Shown: positions 14,097 to 19,430 of the stretch, piece by piece
How the letters are laid out: every line of letters starts with the position of its first letter
How positions within the stretch are numbered: position 1 is the first letter of the stretch
Assembly (NCBI GenBank): GCA_002779425.1
Contig: PEWP01000006.1
Span: 1-21,893, forward strand
From: a bacterium (Candidatus Gribaldobacteria) CG07_land_8_20_14_0_80_33_18
GTDB taxonomy: Bacteria > Patescibacteriota > Minisyncoccia > Minisyncoccales > CG1-02-41-26
Length of the DNA stretch: 21,893 nucleotides
Reading direction: 5' to 3'
Translations under genes and position numbers: made by a program
The notes under the pieces: model-generated
Seen by the model: only the letters and a program-made list of their open reading frames with translations
The model's database searches: none
What the model was told of the DNA's origin: nothing

Positions 14097-16663
14097 GAAT
14101 GGAAAAAGCTTACGACTCAAAAGAAGTTGAAGATAAAATTTATAATTTTTGGGAAAAAAGCGGTTTTTTTAATCCTGATAAATTGCCGAGAAAAAATGAC
14201 CTCCGGTCGAAGAAAAAGACCTATACAATTGTCATTCCCCCACCAAACATTACTGGCTCATTACATATGGGGCATGCCCTAAACGCTATCGTTCAGGATA
14301 TTTTAATTAGAAAAAAAAGGATGGAAGGGTATAAAACTCTTTGGCTGCCGGGAACTGACCATGCAGGAATTGCCACTCAAAATGTAATAGAAAAAGAGTT
14401 AAAAAAAGAAGGGAAAACTCGTTTTGATTTAGGAAAGGAAAAATTTATTGAAAGAGTTTGGCAGTGGAAAGAAAAATATGGAAATACTATCTTAAATCAA
14501 TTTAAAAAAATAGGGGCAAGCTGTGATTGGTCAAGAATTAAATTTACGATGGACAAGGATTACTCTCAGGCAGTAAAAACTGCTTTTTTACATTATTATG
14601 AAAGGGGTTGGATTTATCAAGGAGAACGGGTAATAAATTGGTGTCCGAGATGCCAAACGAGTTTGTCAGATTTGGAATTAGAATATAAAGAAAAAAAAGG
14701 ACATTTATGGTACATCAAATATCCTTTAGTTAAAAATTCCAAACTACCTGCCCGCCACTCGCCTGCGCTCGAGGCGCTGGCAGGCGGGCAAACTACAAAC
14801 TACATTGTGGTGGCGACGACGAGGCCGGAGACAATGTTGGGAGATACGGCAGTGGCTGTAAATCCTCATGATGGCCGGTATAAAAATTTAGTTGGCAAAA
14901 AGGTGATTTTACCATTAGTTAATAAAACTATTCCGATTATCGCTGATAGGTTGATTGATATAAAATTTGGTACCGGTGTTTTAAAGGTAACTCCAGGCCA
15001 TGATTTGGTTGACTATGAAATTGCTCAAAGACATAATCTTGAAATGATAAAAATTATAGGGGAAGATGGGAAAATTACAAAAAATGCTCCAATTCAATAT
15101 CAAAACCTTAAAACAAGCGAGGCACAAGAAAAAATAGTAGAGGATTTAAAAAAAATAAATCTCTTAGAAAAAATTGAAGAATATACTCATAAAGTTCCTT
15201 ATTGTTATAGATGCAACAGTAGAATTGAATCGATTCCTTCACGCCAATGGTTTTTAAAAATGGAGAGGTTGGCAAAAATTGCCGAAGGAATTGTTAAAAA
15301 AGGAAAGATTAAATTTTATCCGAAAAGATTTGAAAAAGGTTATTTTGATTGGCTTAAAAATATTAGAGATTGGTGTATATCTCGGCAAATCTGGTGGGGA
15401 CACCAGCTTCCTATTTGGTACTGTGAAAATTCAGAACAAAAAATAAAAAATACTACTTCTAAGATGGGCTTTGCCGGCGACGTAGTACCACAAGTTTTTG
15501 ATAATAAAACCCGCACTTATCGATTACGCGATCATGGTCTGAAAATTGGAAATAAGGTTGCTTTTGAAAATAGTATTACCGGAGAAATTTTTGGGACAGC
15601 GACAATAACGGAAGTCCAAAAAACAACTGTCGGCAGAATCGATCTCAAAGATAAAAAACACTGGAAAACATATAATAGATTAGAAGAATTAATCGCTGCC
15701 TTTAAACGGCATTATCCTGAAAAAGAAATAAATACTAATACGTCTGCCTGGATTTATACTTATAAGTTTGATGCAAGTTGTCCCTCTATTGTTAATGAAT
15801 ATCCACCCAAAAAATGTTCCACTTGTGGTTGTAAAAAATTAAAACAAGCAAAGGATGTTTTAGATACTTGGTTTTCTGCTGCTTTATGGCCATTTGCCGT
15901 TTTTGGTTGGCCACTCAAAAAAAATGATTTAGAAAGATTCTATCCGACCGATGTTCTTTCCACGGCCAGAGATATTATCAATTTATGGGTGGCAAGAATG
16001 ATATTTTCTGGTATGGAATTGATGGAAAAAATTCCTTTTAAAGTCGTTTATATTCATCCTACAGTTTTAACTAAAGAAGGAAAAAGAATGTCAAAATCAT
16101 TAGGAACAGGAACTGATCCCTTGGAGCTTATTGAAAAATATGGAGCTGATGCCACTCGGTTTGGCATTGCTTATCAAATTGGGAAAAATCAAGATATAAG
16201 GTTCACAGAAGAAAATATAATTATGGGAAAGAAGTTTTGTAATAAATTATGGAATGCAGCGCGGTTTGTTCTAATGAATAAACCGGGCTGGATTGACGCT
16301 GATTTTAGCGGATTTACGCGGATAAAAAATCTTATGCCTGCGGATAAAAAAATTCTTAAGACCTTAAATAAAACTATAAAAGCAGTGAATAAAAATTTAG
16401 AAAATTTCGAGTTTGGGAAAGCAGCCCAGACACTCTATCATTTTTTCTGGCATGAATTTTGCGACATTTACATTGAAAAATCAAAAAAACAACTACAAAC
16501 TACAAACTCCAAACTACAAACTACAAAAATCTTGCTTTATGTGTTATTAACTTCTTTAAAACTCTTTCATCCTTTTATTCCTTTTATCACTGAAGAAATT
16601 TATCAAAATTTGCCCATCAAAAATAAAAAAACATGTTTAATGATTAAAAATTGGCCAATATGA
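14093..16663 (+). CDS. valS: Valyl-tRNA synthetase with an ASCH-like domain inserted in the zinc region
   Basis: This class I synthetase of 856 residues has HMGH at 58-61 (HIGH variant), RMSKS at 665-669 (KMSKS), the editing-domain block VVATTRPETMLGDTAVAVNP, and DVLDTWFSAALWPF, all diagnostic of ValRS. Between WYC444 and C563 lies an extra segment of about 100 residues (459-560) resembling an ASCH/PUA-like domain: RTYRLRDHGLKIGNKVAFEN, then GEIFGTATITEVQ, and finally AWIYTYKF. Zinc ligands would be C444 and C563, C575, C578, C580. The C-terminal coiled coil of long bacterial ValRS is absent; the protein stops after the anticodon-binding domain. Further oddities are a GC hairpin before the editing motif, two heptamer arrays and a 10-base repeat. 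It overlaps tsaD (ATGA at 14093) and prsW (ATGA at 16660); an ATG at 14099 is an alternative start. Confidence 0.95.
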   Translation: MRMEKAYDSKEVEDKIYNFWEKSGFFNPDKLPRKNDLRSKKKTYTIVIPPPNITGSLHMGHALNAIVQDILIRKKRMEGYKTLWLPGTDHAGIATQNVIEKELKKEGKTRFDLGKEKFIERVWQWKEKYGNTILNQFKKIGASCDWSRIKFTMDKDYSQAVKTAFLHYYERGWIYQGERVINWCPRCQTSLSDLELEYKEKKGHLWYIKYPLVKNSKLPARHSPALEALAGGQTTNYIVVATTRPETMLGDTAVAVNPHDGRYKNLVGKKVILPLVNKTIPIIADRLIDIKFGTGVLKVTPGHDLVDYEIAQRHNLEMIKIIGEDGKITKNAPIQYQNLKTSEAQEKIVEDLKKINLLEKIEEYTHKVPYCYRCNSRIESIPSRQWFLKMERLAKIAEGIVKKGKIKFYPKRFEKGYFDWLKNIRDWCISRQIWWGHQLPIWYCENSEQKIKNTTSKMGFAGDVVPQVFDNKTRTYRLRDHGLKIGNKVAFENSITGEIFGTATITEVQKTTVGRIDLKDKKHWKTYNRLEELIAAFKRHYPEKEINTNTSAWIYTYKFDASCPSIVNEYPPKKCSTCGCKKLKQAKDVLDTWFSAALWPFAVFGWPLKKNDLERFYPTDVLSTARDIINLWVARMIFSGMELMEKIPFKVVYIHPTVLTKEGKRMSKSLGTGTDPLELIEKYGADATRFGIAYQIGKNQDIRFTEENIIMGKKFCNKLWNAARFVLMNKPGWIDADFSGFTRIKNLMPADKKILKTLNKTIKAVNKNLENFEFGKAAQTLYHFFWHEFCDIYIEKSKKQLQTTNSKLQTTKILLYVLLTSLKLFHPFIPFITEEIYQNLPIKNKKTCLMIKNWPI
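14737..14806 (+). repeat. Heptamer array interrupted by a GC-rich cruciform in valS
   Basis: Heptamer-like units (TTCCAAA, CTAC...) are split by a GC-rich palindrome and resume as CTACAAA and CTACATT. The palindrome has an outer 8-bp stem TGCCCGCC/GGCGGGCA (14749-14756 and 14783-14790). Its inner stem is GCC-T-GCGC/GCGC-T-GGC around loop TCGAG (14761-14781). It encodes PARHSPALEALAGGQ just before the editing-domain ATTRPET block and keeps the frame. Confidence 0.75.
15464..15772 (+). other. ASCH/PUA-like domain encoded inside valS
   Basis: Residues 458-560 of the ValRS have the ASCH outline: an N-terminal strand with a basic TYRLRDHG (compare K-T-I-R-L-R), then a Gly-containing turn and hydrophobic strand (KIGNKVAFEN). 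A second Gly strand (GTATITEVQ), a helix (RLEELIAAFKRHYP) and a final aromatic strand (WIYTYKF) follow. ASCH domains are RNA-binding or nuclease-related PUA relatives. They are not part of canonical ValRS. The fold is assigned by pattern only. Confidence 0.6.
16291..16323 (+). repeat. 10-base tandem repeat in valS
   Basis: GATTGACGCT, GATTTTAGCG, GATTTACGCG and a final GAT follow in exact 10-base register. They encode IDADFSGFTRI in a variable linker after the LWNAARFVLMN block of the anticodon-binding domain. Confidence 0.6.
16493..16527 (+). repeat. Heptamer array near the 3' end of valS
   Basis: CTACAAA, CTACAAA, CTCCAAA, CTACAAA, CTACAAA: five units, 35 bases, the cleanest array of the window. 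They encode LQTTNSKLQTTK, showing the 7-residue period that results from reading a 7-base repeat in all three phases. Confidence 0.85.
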
Positions 16664-17352
16664 TTTTTCTTTATCTTTTTGGTTTTCTTCCCAGTATTAT
16701 TTGGCTTTTGTTTTATTTAAGAAAAGATGTCCATCCGGAATCAAACTCAATGATTTTAAAGGTTTTCTTTTTAGGAATGGCTTTTGCTTTTTTAGCGATT
16801 ATTCTGGAAATATTATTTAGAAAATTAAATTTTAAAAATCTGTCCTACGGATTTCTTTTAAACATTTTTATTGGTGGAGCGTTAATTGAAGAATATGTAA
16901 AATATTTAACTGTTAAGGTCTCTGTTTTGAAAAACTCGGAATTAGATGAACCAGTAGACCTGATGCTTTATATGATTATTTCTGCTTTGGGTTTCGCCGC
17001 TTTAGAGAATATTTTAAAAATAACCGAATTACATCCTTATTTAGAAATCGCCGATGTATTAGGAATTACCATCGTCCGTTTTATCAGCGCTACCTTTCTT
17101 CATGCTCTTTGTTCTGGTATTTTAGGATATTTTTTAGCTCTTTCTTTTTTTGACCTTAAAAATCGAAAAAAGTTATTCTTAATGGGATTAATAGGAACAG
17201 TGGGTTTACATGGTCTTTATAATTTGTCTATAATGAGAATAGAAGGATTTTTAAAAATTTATCTCATCATTCTTATTTTAATAATTTTAGCCATCTTTGT
17301 TTCTTTTGGCTTTAAGAAATTAAAAAGGTTGAAAAGTGTTTGTTTAATTTAA
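16660..17352 (+). CDS. PrsW-family intramembrane metalloprotease
   Basis: About 230 residues with seven or so hydrophobic helices. The PrsW signature is visible: EEYVKYL near residue 76 (the EExxK motif), GFAALENI, RFISATFLHALCSGILGYFLA with its helix-borne His, and GLHGLYN near the C-terminus. PrsW proteases in Bacillus cut anti-sigma factors; others of the wider CPBP/PrsW group have different roles, so the substrate here is unknown. I choose ATG at 16660 because it overlaps the valS stop as ATGA, as tsaD and valS do. An in-frame TTG at 16651 would add three residues. It is the last gene of the tsaD-valS-prsW run. Confidence 0.85.
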   Translation: MIFLYLFGFLPSIIWLLFYLRKDVHPESNSMILKVFFLGMAFAFLAIILEILFRKLNFKNLSYGFLLNIFIGGALIEEYVKYLTVKVSVLKNSELDEPVDLMLYMIISALGFAALENILKITELHPYLEIADVLGITIVRFISATFLHALCSGILGYFLALSFFDLKNRKKLFLMGLIGTVGLHGLYNLSIMRIEGFLKIYLIILILIILAIFVSFGFKKLKRLKSVCLI

Positions 17353-17370
17353 TTTATAAAATTAAAAATA

Positions 17371-17436
17371 GCGGAGGCGCTCCGCAGAGCGCGGGAAATT
17401 CGCGAACGCAGTGAGCTGAATTTCCCAGTGGCCGCG
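17371..17436. repeat. Intergenic hairpin element, copy A (between prsW and hsp20)
   Basis: A GC-rich block in an AT-rich gap. It holds a hairpin GCGGAG-GCG-CTCCGC (17371-17385) and a second one, GGGAAATTC/GAATTTCCC (17393-17401 and 17418-17426), with 16-base loop carrying ACGCAGTGA. Bases 17374-17434 match 18827-18887 at 57 of 61 positions, the first 35 without a mismatch. It ends 19 bases before the hsp20 ATG. Confidence 0.85.
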
Positions 17437-17455
17437 TGTTAAATTAGAAAAATTT

Positions 17456-17809
17456 ATGGAAATAGAAAATTCTAAAATAGGTCAATTAGTTATTGATGTT
17501 TATCAAACAAAATCTTATTTTGTTGTCCAAATCCCAATTGCCGGGGTAGAAGAAAAAGATTTAGAAGTAAAAGTTGAAAATAAGATTTTATTTATAAAAG
17601 GTAAAAGAGAAGAATCAGAGGAAGAAAAAAAAGAAGAAAAAGATTATCTTAAAAAAGAATGTTATTGGGGTCCTTTTTCCGCTGAAATAAGTTTACCGGA
17701 AGATGCCAATAATTCTCAAATTAAAGCCTCTTTTAAAAAGGGGGTTTTATTGATAAAAATTCCGAGAATAAAAAAAGAACCAGAAAAGAAAGTTACTATC
17801 GAAACCTAA
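17456..17809 (+). CDS. Small heat-shock protein (Hsp20/alpha-crystallin)
   Basis: The 117-residue protein is almost only an alpha-crystallin domain: YFVVQIPIAGVEEKDLEVKV, LFIKGKRE, a charged insertion in the loop (EEKKEEKDYLKKE), then FSAEISLPEDAN, IKASFKKGVLLIKIPR. The C-terminal tail is short; the usual IxI anchor could be served by IPRIKK. The N-terminal arm is only about 15 residues, so oligomers may be small. It would hold unfolded proteins without ATP. There is no Shine-Dalgarno. Hairpin element copy A lies directly upstream and may sit in the 5' leader; a terminator follows at once. It may be a monocistronic unit. Confidence 0.9.
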   Translation: MEIENSKIGQLVIDVYQTKSYFVVQIPIAGVEEKDLEVKVENKILFIKGKREESEEEKKEEKDYLKKECYWGPFSAEISLPEDANNSQIKASFKKGVLLIKIPRIKKEPEKKVTIET

Positions 17810-17836
17810 AAAATCCCGACTATATCGGGATTTTTT
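17808..17836. terminator. Bidirectional intrinsic terminator of hsp20 and tRNA-Leu
   Basis: A perfect 12-bp stem, AAAAAATCCCGA/TCGGGATTTTTT, with loop CTATA, starts on the last bases of the hsp20 stop codon. The T run serves plus transcription and the A run gives a T run on minus, where it lies 2 bases past the tRNA-Leu 3' end. Confidence 0.92.
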
Positions 17837-17838
17837 AG

Positions 17839-17920
17839 TGCCGAGGGTGGGATTCGAACCCACAAAGCTTTCGCCATAGGATCCTAAATCCTACGTGTTT
17901 CCCAGTTTCACCACCTCGGC
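17839..17920 (-). tRNA. tRNA-Leu(UAG)
   Basis: Reading minus, acceptor GCCGAGG/CCTCGGC, anticodon stem TAGGA/TCCTA with loop TTTAGGA (anticodon UAG), a class II variable arm with GCGAAAGC, T arm GTGGG-TTCGAAT-CCCAC and discriminator A identify tRNA-Leu. CCA is not encoded (CUA follows). It lies 37 bases downstream of the T4SS pilin gene on the same strand. Confidence 0.95.
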
Positions 17921-17957
17921 AAAGTTTAACGGCTGCCTAATCGCATTATGCCCTCTG

Positions 17958-18380
17958 TTACATTCCCATTACTGCCTGAACAATTATTGGTATTACTTTG
18001 GAAATAACAGCAATGGCAATACCAACTAAAGCCCAAACTATCCAATTTCTCCCTGTTCCCATTTTTTCCGGGTCTCCAGCTGCAGTCATTAAAAGAAATG
18101 CTCCAACTATAACAAATAAAACTGCCAAAACCATAGTGATAGTGAAGACATAATCCATTGCTGTATAAATCGGGTCAAGAACACAACAAATAGCTTGGTT
18201 TGGATCTGTTTCAAAATAAATCACCGAATCCTTCTTACAAGTAAATTCTTTTATTTTTATAGTGTGTCTTATTGTACATGAATTTGCCGGTTCTGCTGCT
18301 GTTTGGGCATTAACTAAAATTGGCGCAACAAAAACCAATAATAAACTTAATAAAACAATCGTTGATAAAACTTTTTTCAT
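17958..18380 (-). CDS. VirB2-like T4SS pilin, Cys-containing paralogue
   Basis: The 140-residue protein has a clear signal peptide (basic MKK, helix to about 22, then LVNA/Q as a likely cleavage site). A short segment with four Cys (SCTIRH, FTCKK, AICCVL) could form disulfides outside the membrane. Two hydrophobic helices follow, joined by TAAGDPEKMGTGRNWI. The GDPxKxxxGRNxI loop between two helices is the signature of the T4SS pilin family (VirB2/TrbC-like) common in CPR genomes. It may polymerise into a conjugative-type or other surface fibre, but no VirB4, VirB6 or VirD4 genes are in the window. It lies 62 bases behind its shorter paralogue, and the gap holds an 8-base tandem array. Confidence 0.82.
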   Translation of the reverse strand: MKKVLSTIVLLSLLLVFVAPILVNAQTAAEPANSCTIRHTIKIKEFTCKKDSVIYFETDPNQAICCVLDPIYTAMDYVFTITMVLAVLFVIVGAFLLMTAAGDPEKMGTGRNWIVWALVGIAIAVISKVIPIIVQAVMGM

Positions 18381-18390
18381 TTTTTTAATT

Positions 18391-18422
18391 ATTTTTATAT
18401 TTTTATGTTTTTAAGTTTTTAA
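18391..18422. repeat. Four 8-base tandem units (nTTTTTAn) between the two T4SS pilin genes
   Basis: ATTTTTAT, ATTTTTAT, GTTTTTAA, GTTTTTAA lie head to tail just upstream of the Cys-containing pilin. Same unit size and near-identical core as the array at 11269-11300. Confidence 0.65.
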
Positions 18423-18442
18423 GTATTTCGACCTTTAAAGAG

Positions 18443-18787
18443 TTATTTAACTCCTAAAACTCCTCTAATAATAGCAATTATTCCTTTAGCAAATAAGATA
18501 ATAGCTAAACCAATACAGGCATAGATAATTATGTTTCTCCCAGTCGTAACCTTATTAGGGTCGCCTCCAGAACTCATAATCATCAGAGCGCCAATTACAA
18601 TCATCAGCGGCGCTAAAGCTAAACCGACCCAAAAGATATAATTAACAATAGAATTAATAAGGTCTGGAATGTTCTCGTATTTAATAGGTGATTCTATTTT
18701 TACATCTGCTCTCGTTAAACCGGGGGTCATTAATATTATTAAAAGAAAAAGAAAAAATAAAATTGTTAAACTTTTTTTCATTTTCAT
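18443..18787 (-). CDS. VirB2-like T4SS pilin, short paralogue
   Basis: The 114-residue protein has a signal peptide (MKMKK, long Leu/Ile/Phe core, TRADVK near the likely cut). It then has a short amphipathic part with IPDLINSIVNYIFWVG and two hydrophobic helices around MSSGGDPNKVTTGRNIIIY. The loop matches that of the neighbouring pilin (GDPxKxxTGRN), and here no Cys is present. Mature length of about 85-90 residues fits VirB2-type pilins. The listed ATG is the 3' end of a 7-bp stem (18785-18811), so its start codon may be masked in mRNA; an ATG two codons later (18781) is an alternative. Confidence 0.82.
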   Translation of the reverse strand: MKMKKSLTILFFLFLLIILMTPGLTRADVKIESPIKYENIPDLINSIVNYIFWVGLALAPLMIVIGALMIMSSGGDPNKVTTGRNIIIYACIGLAIILFAKGIIAIIRGVLGVK

Positions 18788-18811
18788 AATTGGAACGAAG
18801 TGAAAATTATG
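18785..18811 (-). promoter_or_regulatory. Stem-loop containing the T4SS pilin start codon
   Basis: CATAATT (18785-18791) and AATTATG (18805-18811) pair perfectly around the loop GGAACGAAGTGAA (plus strand). On minus the last three bases of the downstream arm are the pilin ATG. The loop carries ACGAAGTGA, the core also seen in the intergenic hairpin elements. Confidence 0.6.
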
Positions 18812-18817
18812 GAATCA

Positions 18818-18906
18818 AGGTTCTGCGAGGCGCTCCGCAGAGCGCGGGAAATTCGCGAACGAAGCGAACTGAATTTCCCAGTGACCGAGCGAAACGAGCA
18901 GGTTCT
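18818..18906. repeat. Intergenic hairpin element, copy B, flanked by 7-base direct repeats
   Basis: Second copy of the element at 17371-17436, with the same GGGAAATTC/GAATTTCCC stem (18846-18854 and 18871-18879) and loop core ACGAAGCGA. It continues into CCGAGCGAAACGAGC. AGGTTCT at 18818-18824 and again at 18900-18906 brackets it, as a target duplication would. The right repeat touches the methyltransferase stop codon. Confidence 0.8.
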
Positions 18907-19427
18907 TATTTTCTAAAGATTAATCCATAATGAAAATTACCGGCCTTGAATTTTTTTTCTAATTTTAAATTAAATTTTTCAGCGATTTTTTCTACTTCTT
19001 CAACTGAAATTCTTTTTCCTTTTGGCCCGAAAGTTATTTCGGACTCCCAATCAATAACCAAAATAATTCCCTTTGGTTTTAAAATCCTTTCTGCCTCTTT
19101 AAAAATTTGTTCATCATCTTCTGTTTGAAATAAAAGGTTAGTTATCAAAACCAAATCACAGGAAGAACTATAAATTTTTATACCATCTTTATCTTCAACG
19201 TCTGCCTGAATTGGCTGAATATTTGTAATTTTTTCCAGCGCTGCTTTGCTGATTAGAACAGAAAGGGGTTCTTCTTGAATATCTATAGCATAAACTTTGC
19301 CATCTTTCAATCTTTTAGCCAAAGGAATAGCCCAACCTCCGGAACCACAACCAAAATCAACGGCTGTCATTTCTGGCTTTAAATTAAGTTGCTCTAAAAT
19401 TTTATCTGGATTAATAAAATCAGGCAT
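18906..19427 (-). CDS. Class I SAM-dependent methyltransferase
   Basis: A 173-residue Rossmann-fold methyltransferase of the UbiE/Methyltransf_11 type. Motif I is VDFGCGSGGWAIPLA near residue 23, the acidic end of strand 2 is VYAIDIQEE, motif II-III is PIQADVED, followed by CDLVLITNLLFQTED and the post-motif AERILKPKGIILVIDW. The substrate is not apparent from the sequence. It starts 3 bases after the gyrA stop and is almost certainly co-transcribed with it. Downstream are element B and the T4SS pilins. Confidence 0.85.
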   Translation of the reverse strand: MPDFINPDKILEQLNLKPEMTAVDFGCGSGGWAIPLAKRLKDGKVYAIDIQEEPLSVLISKAALEKITNIQPIQADVEDKDGIKIYSSSCDLVLITNLLFQTEDDEQIFKEAERILKPKGIILVIDWESEITFGPKGKRISVEEVEKIAEKFNLKLEKKFKAGNFHYGLIFRK

Positions 19428-19430
19428 AAT

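Noticed and set aside
13419..16527. Heptamer arrays as a CRISPR
   Set aside because: Units are 7 bases with no spacers, lie inside coding regions and have no cas genes nearby.
16651..16659. TTG at 16651 as the start of the PrsW-type protease
   Set aside because: ATG at 16660 overlaps the valS stop as ATGA, the same arrangement as tsaD-valS, and loses no conserved residues.
17371..17436. Hairpin element copy A as the intrinsic terminator of the tsaD-valS-prsW operon
   Set aside because: Stable stems but no T run follows; the second copy lies in a different context. It may still affect 3' end stability.
18818..18906. Insertion sequence with its own transposase at copy B
   Set aside because: Only about 75 bases lie between the direct repeats, with no room for a gene; at most a non-autonomous element.
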